Source of the DNA: Hippophae tibetana
Taxonomy: Eukaryota; Streptophyta; Magnoliopsida; Rosales; Elaeagnaceae
Length of the DNA: 64,000 bases
Reading direction: 5' to 3'
Assembly (NCBI GenBank): GCA_037013495.1
Contig: CM072804.1
Span: 34,326,501-34,390,500, forward strand
A program made the position numbers and the translations under genes. The notes beneath the pieces were generated by a model. The model was not told the DNA's origin. It worked only from the letters and a program-made list of their open reading frames with translations, and searched no databases. Shown in pieces: positions 1-11,158 of the stretch (within the stretch, counting starts at the first letter, position 1; each line of letters begins with the position of its first letter).

Positions 1-1254
1 AGGTGTGAGGTAATGATGATTATTATAATACTTAAATTGTGGTTAATTAAAACCAAACATATATTAATATTCTTTTTATATACATGTAATTACATAGGAA
101 AATACATTTTTAATAATATAACAGATAATATTTGAAAATTTTAGATTGAATCTTATTTATTTTTTCTTTTATATATTTTTTTATTTTACTTGGAAATATG
201 TGCTAAATAGATAACAAATAAAAATCAATGTCAATATTTTAAATAATATATTAGAGTAAGAATTATATTAACATTTAAATTTTTTATACTAAATATATTT
301 TTGAATAAATGTTAAAAAAATAAGAAGCGTTGTTAAATCGTGAGAAAACTGATATTTGTTCATAAATGATTGTTATTACCCAAATTTACCCAAAACTAGC
401 GCATAGTGGTTATGATTATTAGAATAATTATCCTTGTCTATCCTTACTCCTATTCCTCTTATGATAAATTATTTTTTTTTGTAAATAGCTAGACATGTAA
501 TTACATGTAAATAAAATAAAGTGAAAATAATTAAAGATTAACACGGTATTTTTAGGTGAAAACAAACTAGGTCATACCAATGACCTAAGAGGAAAACCAT
601 TAATCCACCAAATCACCTAACTATCCACTATGAAAAATAAGTATCCAGTTACAAGGTTATGACTCAAACTACCCACCTAGGTAATGCTTCCAAGTAACCT
701 ACTTACAAGCAACTACTTTCATCGTAATCTTTACAAGAAAGGTATTTGGATTTGGACCAATGCTCCCACAAACTTGAGTCTCACGAGTTAATCGAACTTT
801 TTACATTGTCACTTGAAAAGTTAGCACATAAAAACAAGTACAAGTTTGTGTCCCAGAGTATATTCAATAATGAATAATCCTAACTAGTTGATTTTAACAA
901 TATATCAGATAAATAAAAAATAACTAGCAACTCTATAACAATCAATTAAAAGCTCAATAACACAATTATTACTATAGGCTTGTTAATCCATCAAACTCAA
1001 CCACAAAAAATTGATAAATTAGCTTAATGAAAAAGTCTACTTGAAAACTTTTAACAAAACAAAAGAAATAATATAAGATGAAAAGAATAGGCACAATTAA
1101 GCTTTTGTGTGGTTAGTTTCAATTGTTTTCTTAGGTTTATATTTATAGAATATTTTGAAGCACTTTAAGTTAAAGTAAAATTATCATCTTGTCCATAAAA
1201 TTAGTTAAATGGGTTTTAAAGAATAAGGACAATTGAAACTAGGTTTTAAAATCA
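1..1254. other. AT-rich non-coding DNA
   Basis: I see no coding sequence, RNA gene or clear repeat boundary here. Bases about 540-1000 are less AT-extreme than the surroundings and could belong to a decayed 5' LTR or leader of the downstream copia remnant. No second copy of this sequence was found in the window to prove that. Confidence 0.4.
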
Positions 1255-1500
1255 AAGTCATGGTTTCTCAATTGATCAAGTACATAGTTTAATCAATCGA
1301 ATATCCTCCTGATTGATCTAGTGTATCAATTAATTAATTCTCAAAAATATGGATTGATTTAATCATAATCTCAATCCATCTAGTACTCGATCGATCGAGT
1401 ATTAATTCCTCATCGATCTAGTCATATAAATAATTAATTCAACAGGTAATATAACTTGATTAATCTAGTCACTACTCGCTCGATCGAGTAGCTTATTTTT
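1255..1500. repeat. Cluster of GATC-rich degenerate repeats and palindromes
   Basis: Variants of ATTGATCTAGT and CGATCGAGT recur about every 30-60 bases. One is a perfect 18-bp palindrome, TACTCGATCGATCGAGTA (1384-1401). A second is an 18/20 palindrome at 1472-1491. The cluster lies about 200 bases before the copia gag remnant, so it may be part of that element's LTR or leader. That link is inferred. Confidence 0.55.
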
Positions 1501-1699
1501 ATATTGTTCTTACGTGTCTAATATGAAATCTAACATGCACGGAAACAAAGATATACTTGAGATGTAATCGTTGAGGTTTGATAGTTTCTTCGGCTTGAAA
1601 ATATTCTTCTAAGACACCTAGAAACTAAAATTATAATTATATATTTTATTCACGAGTATTGTTAATACTCACATGAATCTTACAAAAGGATATTCTATT

Positions 1700-2030
1700 G
1701 TATACGTAAATATGGCACTTGAATCAAGGATAATAAAACTCTTGAAGAAGTTAGGGATAATTTGAAAGGTCTATACGAGTCCAAGTCATTGCAGTGATGG
1801 ATTACATCAACACTCTCAATGATTTATTTTCCAAAATCAATAATATGGATTATAAAATAGATGAGAATCAACATATTAAGCATCTACTACAAATTCTACT
1901 AGACTCGTATAATTAACTTGTGATAAGCTTGACGAACATTGCTAAATAATCTCTAGTCTTAAATGATGTTGCAACTTTTGTTTTCAAAGATGAAACGAGA
2001 CACAAAAATAAGGAAAACATTAATTAATGT
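1700..2030 (+). pseudogene. copia gag remnant
   Basis: Reading through stops gives the gag-like string LYESKSLQ near 1770 and then YINTLNDLFSKINNMDYKID at about 1803-1862, followed by a leucine-rich stretch. This resembles the UBN2-type copia gag domain. No CCHC knuckle is readable downstream. Confidence 0.6.
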
Positions 2031-2189
2031 TTTATCTGCCATAATAGACATGAGATAATGAAGATTGTTAGATGAGCACTAATTAGTGGTGATGAAGACA
2101 AAGAAAGTTGATGTAAACTTGTACATGCAAATAGGATAAATCTACAAAAAGGATATGTATCAATAATAGTAAATGATGATGGAGAAGAG

Positions 2190-2780
2190 TCAATAATGAT
2201 GTGGCATCATAAGTGGGGTTATATGTCAGAGAAAGGATTGACAATTATCTCTGACATAAATTTACTTCTTAGCTTAAAATAGTAAATCTTTTGTTTTGCG
2301 GGCATCATGTTACAAGTAAGCAAATTGGTTGAAGTTTAGTAAATATTAGCTAGAAGTGAATGCATACTAGCTCTAGTCAATCTAATGTTTAGGATTCATC
2401 GACTATGTCCCAAGGAAGGGCAAAATACTGTGTTTCCTATATTGATGATTTCTACAAAATCAAATGTGTTCCAAATCTTTAAGATATTCTCCAAGAGACA
2501 TTAGGATGAAGATTAATTGTTTTTGGAAAGATAATGGAGGATAATATTGCAATAGAGAATTTAATGCATTATGCAGAAAAGAATACATTAATAGACAACT
2601 GAAGGTTTCACACACTCTACAACAATATAGAGTAGCATAGTAGTTTAATAGGACGTTTATAGAAAGAACTAAAGTAATGTTAAGGTCAGCAAGTTTATCA
2701 AAATAATTGTGAATAGAAACAATTTGAAATGTTTGTTTCATTATCAATAGGTTTCTATCAACTACGATTGACAAAAAGAT
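2190..2780 (+). pseudogene. copia GAG-pre-integrase and integrase core remnant
   Basis: MMWHHKWGYMSEKGLTIIS (from 2195) matches the GAG-pre-integrase zinc-binding segment, with the usual W-H-x-x-x-G-H pattern degraded. A cysteine-containing segment follows near 2290-2330. Further on, FWKDNGG near 2522-2542 matches the D-N-G-G-E motif of the integrase core. Stops interrupt every frame. Confidence 0.65.
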
Positions 2781-3224
2781 GCCAATGAAGATGTGAACGG
2801 GTAAACCATTTAATTATTCTTCTATTCACATTTTGAATGTCATGCATTTGTGATGTCCAATAACCAAGAAATAAGGATCATAAGGTTGTCATTAACAAAG
2901 ATGTGATTTTGTTTGAGAAAAGAGATGAAAAAGCAATAAATAAATTATACACAAAAGGGATCCACCAAGCCAACTAAATTCGGGTGAAAAAGCCATTAAA
3001 AGATGATTCTTCTAAATCAGTACCATAGTATGAAGTACAAGAACCAATTAAAATTCAAAACCAAGTAGATAGGATATCAATAAGTAAGATATTAGAACCA
3101 ACTTGCAATCTGATTGCATATAGTAGAGTAATATTGCATATTGTCTTTCAGAATAAGATAAAGAATCATCAATTTTTAATGAAGCTTTAAATATCCATAT
3201 GAATCTCTTTGGATGACAACAATA

Positions 3225-4020
3225 CAAGAAGAAATTGAAGCTCTTCATAAGAACAACAATAGGAAACTTGTTTCACTACCATATGGAAGGAAGGTCATTG
3301 GCAACAAATAGGTCTACAAGATCAAAAGAGATGGAAATGATCAAGTGGAATGGTATTCTATTATATTCATGATGAAAGAATATGCTCAGAAAGAAGGTAT
3401 TGACTTTGACGATATATTTTCTCCTATTGTTCGAATTATTACTTTAAGAATAATTATAACAATGTCTGCTACATATGACTTGCACTTAGAGCAATTACAT
3501 GTAAAGACTGTATTTCTTCATGAAGTACTTAAAGAAGAAATATACATGCTCCAACCAAAAGGATTTGAATAAAAAAGAAAATAGAACTTGGTTTTCATGT
3601 AACCAAATTTTTATATGGTCTAAATCAAATGTCAAGATGTTAATACAAGAGATTTGATTCCTTCATTATTAGCCTTAGGTATAACAGACTTATTTCATAA
3701 TATTTTACTTACTATAAGAGGTTTGAGGGAAAAAATGATTTCATCATTTTGTCATTAAATATAGACAACATGTAGGTAGCAAGCCTATCAATGATAAGGT
3801 CATTGCAATAAAGACATAGTTAGCTAAGGAGTTTGACATGAAGGATATAGGACCAGTAAATAAAACTATATGAATGAAAATTCATTGAGACAAAAGAGAC
3901 AGGAAGGTATGGCCTTCTCAAAAGAATTATTTAAAGAAAGTCATGTGTTGCTTCAATAGGTAAGACTATAAGCCAATTTTTACCTTGCTTTCTATTAACT
4001 ACAAATTATCCTCATGAATA
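3225..4020 (+). pseudogene. copia reverse transcriptase remnant
   Basis: The segment 3255-3330 reads as the copia RT entry (LVSLPYGRKVIG, then VYKIKRDG). It continues in an open 75-codon stretch (3345-3572) containing YAQKEGIDFDDIFSPIVR and the motif for the E-Q-L-x-V-K-T-x-F-L-H block. The catalytic YVDD box is readable at 3758-3769 as NIDN, so the tyrosine and the second aspartate are both changed. Frameshifts follow 3572. A dead RT. Confidence 0.85.
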
Positions 4021-4039
4021 TGCCCTAGCAATAAAGGTG

Positions 4040-4640
4040 AAAGAATGAAAATGTCATTAGTATTGTGTACATTAATAGTAGGAATCCTAATGTTTGTCAT
4101 TATATATACAAGGCTAAACGTTGCCCAAGTAGTAGGAGCAGTCAAGCAATTCAATAAAAATCTTATCCAAAAGCATTGGAACAATGTGGAAAGGATCCTT
4201 ACATGCATCAAAGGAACATTATGTGTTGCATTATGCTATCAAAGATCAAATTTTACTATCATAGGATATGTTGATTCAAATTTTGCATGAGATCTAGACA
4301 AAAGAAAATCCATTACATGTTATTTGTTCACGCTCTTAAGTAGAGTTGTAAGTTAGGTTTTAAAATTACAAATAGTTGTAGCATTATCTATAATAGAAAT
4401 ATAGTACGTGGCATCTATACAAGCTTGCAATAAATAAATCTATATAAGAATGTTAATGGAGAAGCTCAGACAAACAAGAGAACATTTCCATGTATATGAT
4501 AATCAGAGTGCCTTGTACATTGCAAGGAATCCATCATTTCATTCTGAAACTAAGCACATAGGAGAGCAAAATCACTTTGCTCAAGAAGTAGTGAAAGAAG
4601 AAAGTGTGGATATGTTAAAAATTCACACAAAATAGAACTG
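4040..4640 (+). pseudogene. copia RT C-terminus and RNase H remnant
   Basis: 4045-4290 gives the copia segment between RT and RNase H (TRLNVAQVVGAVKQF, W-N-x-V-x-R-I-L, G-Y-x-D-S-N-F-A with the first RNase H aspartate). After a short gap, 4450-4635 gives the C-terminal block with SETKHIGEQNHFAQEVV and a final KIHTK, the usual end of copia pol. Confidence 0.8.
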
Positions 4641-5048
4641 ACCAAATGTCATGATGAAACTAATCAACAATGATAAGTTTGTATGATGTAGACCTCTTAC
4701 AACCTTGAAAAGATGTAGGAATTAGGATTTGAGCAAAGATTAGTTGGAAGAGATATTTGTAAAAGATGACTTCAAGTGAAAGATTGAAAGAAAACATGAA
4801 GACAATATCATGTGACTAAACAAAATTAAAATAAAGGTGGCTACTTCAAGCATGGTACCTTGCTATTGTCAACCAAAGAGTTCAATTTAAAAAAACTTTC
4901 TATTGGGAGGTGCTATCCATTGAAATCAAATATGAAAAGAAGAATTTATTCTACCAAAAAATGAATAGTTTGGAAATATTTGGCTAATAAATATGAAGCA
5001 ATTATTCATTAGAATCTCATCCCAACTTAGACGTGCCTAAAAAGCAAA

Positions 5049-6516
5049 TGTATCTTGTGATTTATTGGAATTAATTAAGAGAATTAAGTTTTAATATTAT
5101 ATTTTTATCTAAATATTTTATAAATTATGTTTTTGAAATCAAGGCATATGTTTTGATGTATTTCAGATACTTTTAGACATAAAAAGATGCAAATGACAAA
5201 GGATCAAATAAAACCTCATAATTAAAGGCATAATTGACATACATTGGAGGACCTAAATGCAAACATTTATACAAAATATATTAAGGAAGGGTTGAAACGT
5301 GAAAGTAGGAAAAATAAGAGCGTGTCACGGTATGAGTTTATATATGCATGGCACAAACCTCTCAGATGAAATTGGAAGAACCAAGAATATCATACCGCAT
5401 GTTGCAGGCCTTTATCTTGGATTTGTACTTAAACACCAAACTTTTAGCTCATTCCTATCCAAATTGTTCCAGATTTGTTAGATTGTAATTTAAGTGTTTT
5501 AGACCTCTACAACTCTAATCCTAACTACTTTGTAACTCTTTTACTATAAATAAGTACCTCGAGCTAACAACAATGTAGGTATAGATTATAGACATACAAT
5601 TTACAAAAAACAATATACAAGTCTAAAGAATTTGAAGGCTAGAGGCAAGATATGAATCAAAGAGGCAATTAAAGAGTTGGAAACATTAGCTTCTTCTTCT
5701 TCTTCTCCTTCTCCTTCTTAGTTTTCTATGATTTTAATTATAATTCTTTCAAAATCTATATGTAGCTAATTTATTTATGTGATTATGGGAAATTTTTAAA
5801 CCCTATACTATGATTTTAATTAATATAATATTGTGATAAATTTTTAGATTAAATCCTTGATTTTTGATGTGTTCCACTCTATGTTTAAATGTCATAATTA
5901 TACATGTATAAATTAGAGTGATAATTTAGTTTATTTCTTGAATATATTTAATTATAGTTTAAGATGTTATTATATAATCCCTAATATTCTTATTCAAACT
6001 GATATCTTATTGCCACGTGTGACAAGTTAGGTTGAAATCTTTCATTAAATGTTATCAATGGTTATAATCTTACGTAATTTAGTCATCTCTTTTTTAAAAA
6101 TTAATACAATGAATGGATTAAATCTATTAACTTTACTTCTAGATTGTTCAAGATTTAAATTGGTTAATAGATTGTATCATTAATCACTAAATGTTAAAAA
6201 AATGTGGTATATGAAGTCTTGTCTTAAGTGTCTAGATTTTTCAAGTTGAAGTTAAAAATTTAAGGATAATTCTAATATTAATTCATGAAATAATTGGTTA
6301 GATTATAGTTTATTCGTGAGGATAATTTCATAATCATATGTTTCTTATAATCTTTGTGCTCCTTATTTTATTTATTGTTTTATTTTTATTTAGAAAAAAA
6401 TTTCAAAACCCTCATTTACTAATTTACTAACAAGTAATAAATAGTAATAATAATTGTCACAATTCTTGTTGGTTCGATAAGGTTTATGCAATTTGATCAC
6501 GTTTCTAAGCGTATCA
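5049..6516 (+). repeat. LTR-like sequence (candidate solo or 3' LTR)
   Basis: The block begins near TG (5049), has a TATA box (TATAAATA, 5545-5552), a (TTC)n tract after it, and ends near GTATCA (6511-6516). Its general build resembles plant gypsy LTRs. I could not find a matching second copy or a target-site duplication, so this is inference from composition and signals only. No coding sequence was recognised within it. Confidence 0.3.
5692..5720. repeat. (TTC)n / CTCCTT microsatellite
   Basis: Short run of TTC units drifting into TCC units, seen directly. Confidence 0.8.
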
Positions 6517-8071
6517 CCAACATCCCAAAACATTCCAAATCTTTTCCTAGTCCTTATGCTAGTAAAAAATTATTAGTGAAGCGTTATCCACTTAGAAAAT
6601 TTCTTTCTTCATTTTGAGAGATAGGTTAATTGTGTCTTTTTATTATAATACAATAGATATATATTTTTCTCCCTTTATATATAGAGAGAAGTTGCAAATC
6701 TTTCAGTATAATGAATTCCATCGTATCTTTAAATGTGGAGTAACTCTTAATTAATTTTAAGTGAACTATTAAATATTAGAGTCTGTTATTCTTCTGTTTA
6801 TTACCATTTTTATCTCAATTTAAGTTTATATCGGAAGTTCATCACATGTATTAGTTTGCTAGACTTGTATTAGCATCTTAACCGATACCATATCAGTTCC
6901 CCTCCTTGATAACATTCAAAAGACTGAAACAATAAACTTTCTATGTCCTAGCTACTTGTCTTGTAAGGAGGCTTTTTCCCAAGAGCCCAGCGTAGATTGC
7001 TAGAACTTTGTTTAGCTAAAGAAAAATAACACAGCCTGATGTTTAGTTCAACATTCTAATAAGTTGAATTCAAGAATATAATTGAACACGAATGCTAAAA
7101 ACCTTATGTAGAACAAAAGGAAATAAGAGAAAAATAAGGGGAGAAATAATAATACGGAAGGATATTGGGGATTGAACGATTAGGAAATGTGAGACATAGA
7201 AAGAGAATTGGAAAACAAACTAAATACTTCATTCATATTCATTATGGCCTCACTTAGAAAGTACAGCGTGATGTCATATTTATAAGAATTAAACAATAAA
7301 TTAGATCATAATATGTTAATTAATAAAATGAAATCTTTTAACATAAAATTTAAACTCAAGATAAAGGATAAAAATTTAAAAATAATAGCTAATCTAGATA
7401 AATTCTATTGTAAATAAAAGAAAAATACCTACAACATCCCTTATTTATTCTTAAAATAATACTTGAGTTATGTAATTATTATTTTTATAATAATTGAGTC
7501 TTATTATTATTTAAAAAAATGATTGCATAAGAAAAAAGTTAATTTTTTTCAACTACATTAGGCAAAGACTATTTTAATTTAAATAAGTTATAACTAAAAG
7601 AATTCCATAAAAATATAATAATAAAAACATAAAAAATGATCAATTATTCTTCTACGATCACTTTTTAATAATAATAAAATTAAAATATCATAAAAATAAG
7701 TATATCATTTGAGTGTTATTTTTAAAATAAATATTAAACATGTATAGTCACCCTCCCTTCTAATAATTATTATCTTTGTTTTGCATCAACCTCTTATACA
7801 TTCTCATCAATCTTTGATTGACATGTGGCATTATTTTTTAAAATTTTAAGTATTTATGAGCTAAATCAAGTCTAATTTTATAAAGAAATGACATACCAGA
7901 TAAAAGAGAGAAAATATACAATGAGTGCACCAAGGAGTTCCTTTAGTCTTGCTTATATTTGAAAGTTTGAAATTTTCATAGTTGACCTTTCAATTTAGAG
8001 GCATCTTCCCTATATTTGGTTATTTCCCACTTACTTAGGTCTCATAAGACTCAAGACCCGTTTGCTGCACC
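6517..8071. other. AT-rich non-coding DNA
   Basis: No conserved coding segment is readable on either strand. Bases 7270-7760 are extremely AT-rich. From about 7900 the composition becomes more ordinary and leads into the promoter-like stretch at 8072. Confidence 0.5.
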
Positions 8072-8251
8072 TATAAAAGCTAGCATTAATGTACCAAAAC
8101 AAGAGAAGAGAAAGAGTAACATCTTTGCTATGCAGCCCTAAAAATTAATGCTTGAAAATCCAAGCATATATATAACACAGTGGTATATTCTTCAATTCGT
8201 GGAGAGTTGTAAGGTTTGTAAAGTCAAGTTTCAAATTGAGAGAGTAGAATA
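8072..8251 (+). promoter_or_regulatory. TATA box with transcribed-leader-like sequence, cut off by an LTR element
   Basis: TATAAAAG at 8072-8079 is preceded by C-rich sequence and followed by a purine-rich AAGAGAAGAGAAAGAG stretch typical of plant 5' leaders. A 7-bp inverted repeat (ATGCTTG/CAAGCAT, near 8149-8168) follows. The LTR retroelement begins 173 bases after the TATA box. Whether a gene was ever expressed from here is inference; no coding exon is recognised on the far side of the insertion. Confidence 0.35.
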
Positions 8252-8583
8252 TTATACAAACAAAGGGTGCTCGTGACTGTTAGGCGCTCAGGTACAAACA
8301 AACGTAGGCACAGAGATGGCTACTGTGGGCACAATGCAAGTGGTGCCCGAGGCGTAGAGTTGTGTGTGCAACAAGGAACATTGAACACGTGAGTAGGGGG
8401 ACCATTACAATTCAGTTAGGAATGTCAGAATTGGTTAGCATGATTCTTGTAATTCTATACGTATGTGAGGCTATATATATAGTCATAGTTATTTCAAGAA
8501 GGATATCAGAAAATATATGAAAACAGCTCCCCCTTACCTCTGTCTTCTTCTTCCCCAACCTCTGAGAAATTCTACACGTATCA
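8252..8583 (+). repeat. 5' LTR of the gene-capturing element
   Basis: Aligns along its length with 11998-12319, with scattered substitutions and small indels. It starts TTATAC, where the 3' copy has the canonical TGATAC, and ends CGTATCA. It contains TATATATA at about 8472-8480 and shared blocks including AGGCGCTCAGGTA and GGAATGTCAGAATTG. The two LTRs differ at many sites, so the insertion is not recent. Confidence 0.93.
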
Positions 8584-8584
8584 A

Positions 8585-8596
8585 TGGTACCAGAGC
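8585..8596 (+). other. Primer-binding site, initiator tRNA-Met type
   Basis: TGGTACCAGAGC lies one base after the LTR end. It matches the common plant iMet primer site TGGTATCAGAGC at 11 of 12 positions. Confidence 0.9.
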
Positions 8597-8607
8597 TGGT
8601 TTTAGCC

Positions 8608-9370
8608 ATGGACAACCGAAATCGATCCAACACAGAGATCTTTGATGAGGAATCTAATCTCTTTGTGCAATCCAGGTTCAATTCAGAGTGATTCAATGCT
8701 ATCTTACAGGAGGTGCAAGTCGATTTGATAGCTCTTTGCTCCACTTACAACTCACCACCAATTCTATCTCTTAGCAATGAGAGGAGTGGGTCGTCTAAAA
8801 TCCTCACGAAATTCAAAGTTCCAACCACGGAACCCTTCACCTCTAGTACCTGTTCGAAGAACGCTTTGAGCGAATCCCAAACTATAGAGAACCAAATGCT
8901 TCCTCAGGTTTACAGAGAAGGGAAGATGGACACCAGGATTAAGCTTTGTGGATCGCCAGTGCTTGGGCTCCCAGAATTAGCTCATGAGCTGGCCTAAGAA
9001 GCCAGCCTACCTCTTAAGGGTAGTTTCTCTCCCTCAACTGAACAACCTCACAATGGGCTTGGATTTGGCCCATCATCTGGCCTTATAGTCCTTTCACACG
9101 TAGAGACCTAGAACCACCTCGGTTGCTCCCTCTCTTCTTCTTCCAACTCTCTGAAAATAATCAGATCAAGGGATCAATTAGTCAATCAAGAGGCACACGA
9201 GAGGAGAAGAAAGAGATTATGTCACTATGATGATCAGAGAGTCATTGTTGTCCATCACAGCATGCAACCAAAGCCACTTCATAGGGATAAAGGTTCAATT
9301 AGAGAACCTCATGGCAGTCATGTAAAGAAGCTGCATAAAGCTAATCAACTCTATGAATGCATTCCTCTAT
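8608..9370 (+). pseudogene. Possible gag remnant of the gene-capturing element
   Basis: An ATG at 8608 directly after the primer site opens a frame (MDNRNRSNTEIFDEE) that stops after about 28 codons but continues in the same frame to about 8997. A second readable piece at about 9180-9340 contains ERRRKRLCHYDD, which resembles the arginine-rich approach to a gypsy gag zinc knuckle, with the knuckle itself gone. Identity as gag rests mainly on position. Confidence 0.35.
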
Positions 9371-10246
9371 TAATTCCTGAAAATTAGATGGGTATGCTCT
9401 TGAAATAGGTTCCCTCAGCCACTCTGAGTATAGTGACTAATCTTCCAAGCTTGAGATTATAAAATCAAATTCATACCAATAATGTAAAAGTTGTGTATGA
9501 GTCATATTTTGCTGAGGCCATTAACTTGATAAAATTGTATGAGTCGTACCTCTGGCATCGATGGTACCATAAAAGTAATATTACCCAAAAACGATATGCT
9601 TGAGCACCGGTTATAGCTCCCATTTTTTTGCTAATCTACTTTGCGACCATGTTAATAAGATGACTAGGGTTAATTCATGTTGTTGGTCACACTCATCATT
9701 GTGTTTTGAGTTGTTGTTCATTCTCAAATAGCAACAAATCAGTTTATTCAGTCAGTAGAGAGGATATACCTAGCAGGAGACAAATTCTGGGTTTAACCCG
9801 TTATGTAGAGAAGCAATTTGGACGTGTGTAGGAGAGGCACTGCAAGACTCAACACTATTCACCCTCAGGTTATATGCCTTGAATTTTATACATGCCCATA
9901 GTGTCCTAATTATATACAGATCGTACTCAATTTTAGAGGGTCATAATTGGGTGAAATTTTATGAGTAGTATGGAGATAATGGTGACGCGCAAAAAATGTT
10001 TGGAGGATTAATTAAGAGAGAGCAAGTTTCTGGTAACCCATGGATGGTGGCTCTGTGTTAGTTAGAGGAATGGAAAATTTCCTTACAGGGGTTCCAATCC
10101 ATGTTATTTGAGAATGTGGAGCCTAATATTGTTATCATACAATATCCCATGACAAAAGCACGTTGAGTTACCAATAGTATGGTGTTGGTTACTTCCTCAA
10201 CCTTACCTATGTGCGCTCAAACCTCAACAGAGAAAGGTCTTGCCGA
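9371..10246 (+). other. Interior of the element with no recognised domain
   Basis: Short open pieces only, for example one with VYESYFAEAINLIKLYES near 9500. I recognise no retroviral or host domain here. Confidence 0.4.
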
Positions 10247-10287
10247 TAATTCCATTAAATATGACAAGAAGATGATGGAAATTATTG

Positions 10288-10430
10288 GAAGAGAGTTTGT
10301 TGCAACTATAAGTCATATGAGCTTTGATAAGGTTGTTCCTATGTAGACTCTTAACCGGATGAACATAAAAGGACTAACCAGAGAAAATATTGCCAACCAT
10401 CAAGGTATATACACTATTTAAAAAAGATCA
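10288..10430 (+). pseudogene. Probable captured GARP (Myb-like) DNA-binding domain fragment
   Basis: The frame starting REFVATISHMSFDKVVPM, then after one stop LNRMNIKGLTRENIANHQ, then a stop and KRS, follows the layout of the plant GARP/B-motif domain. That family has F-V-x-A-x-x-x-L-G, a V-P motif, L-M-N-x-x-G-L-T-R-E-N-V-x-S-H and a short basic tail. GARP domains occur in B-type response regulators and LUX/PCL1-like clock factors, which act in the nucleus. The best-preserved part is the recognition helix, GLTREN. Two in-frame stops make it non-functional. The call is from remembered family motifs, with no alignment run. Confidence 0.55.
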
Positions 10431-10669
10431 ATGATGTAAAAACTCAGCTAGCTAGCAGGGTAGCTGCATTTGTTCCTATCGATGAACTCAAGGTAGTGGT
10501 TGAGAGTATGATTGAGAAGGAAATCCTTTTTATTTGGTCACTTTAAGACCATTTTAAGAACTTGTTATCAATTGGGTCTCTTGAGAAGACAAAGTGTCAA
10601 GGGAAGGCAATTTTATAGAATCTCCTAACTAAAGTTTTGACACACAAATCAGTTAGGGTTTTTTTGATT

Positions 10670-11158
10670 CATTGTGGCTATAAGTCTATTTATGGAAGTA
10701 TTGCAAATAGGGTGGAGAGTAAATTGAATGATGAACTTCTAAAAGCAGTTGATAGGGCTTGTTATAAGAAGCCTTCCTCAATTCAGATGGCGGCCATTCC
10801 TCTTGGCCTTCAATAGTAAGATGTTATTGGTGTTGTGGAGATTGGTTCAAGTAAGACTATTGCTTTTGAACTTCCTATGCTGACTTACATTTCAGGATTG
10901 CCTCCTATTTGTAAAGAGAATGAGACTGAATGGCCTTATGCTATTGTTTTGGCTCCTAACCTTGGACTTACTCAGCAGATTAAGGCTAAGACTGTGAAAT
11001 CCACTCACTATGTGGTGGTCAAAATGGTGTTAATTATTGGTGGGCAGTCTATTAAGAAACAAGGTTTGAAGATCATGTAAGAATATGAAGTGGTTGTAGG
11101 TGTTTTAGATGCAATGCCTTCCAGTGATTTTAAGCCTGAGAATGAGGAGAAGGTTGAT
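10670..11158 (+). pseudogene. Captured DEAD-box RNA helicase fragment (PRP28/DDX23, RH21-like)
   Basis: Reading one frame through stops gives [20 protein letters not shown], then [15 protein letters not shown] (Q motif region), a degraded P-loop with GSSKT where the family has [20 protein letters not shown], a motif Ia equivalent ([11 protein letters not shown] for A-P-T-R-E-L-x-Q-Q-I) and [11 protein letters not shown]. After a stop at 11078 the frame reads EYEVV and then jumps to VGVLDAMPSSDFKPENEEK. In the intact family those two parts are separated by about 50 residues including motif II (DEAD), which is absent here. PRP28 is a U5 snRNP helicase active at the 5' splice-site switch. The mix of Q-motif wording, the PLGLQ string and VLDAMPSS points to that subfamily. 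Confidence 0.8.

Larger units (their letters stand above)
1700..4900 (+). mobile_element. Decayed Ty1/copia retrotransposon, internal region
   Basis: Remnants of gag, integrase, reverse transcriptase and RNase H follow one another in the copia order (integrase before RT) on the plus strand. All frames are interrupted by many stops and shifts, so it is inactive. No LTR pair or target-site duplication was found, so the true ends are unknown. The order of domains and the wording of the motifs distinguish it from the gypsy and pararetrovirus copies elsewhere in the window. Confidence 0.85.

Noticed and set aside
5299-5481. A 60-codon frame
   Set aside because: Lies in LTR-like sequence just before a TATA box, with no recognised domain.
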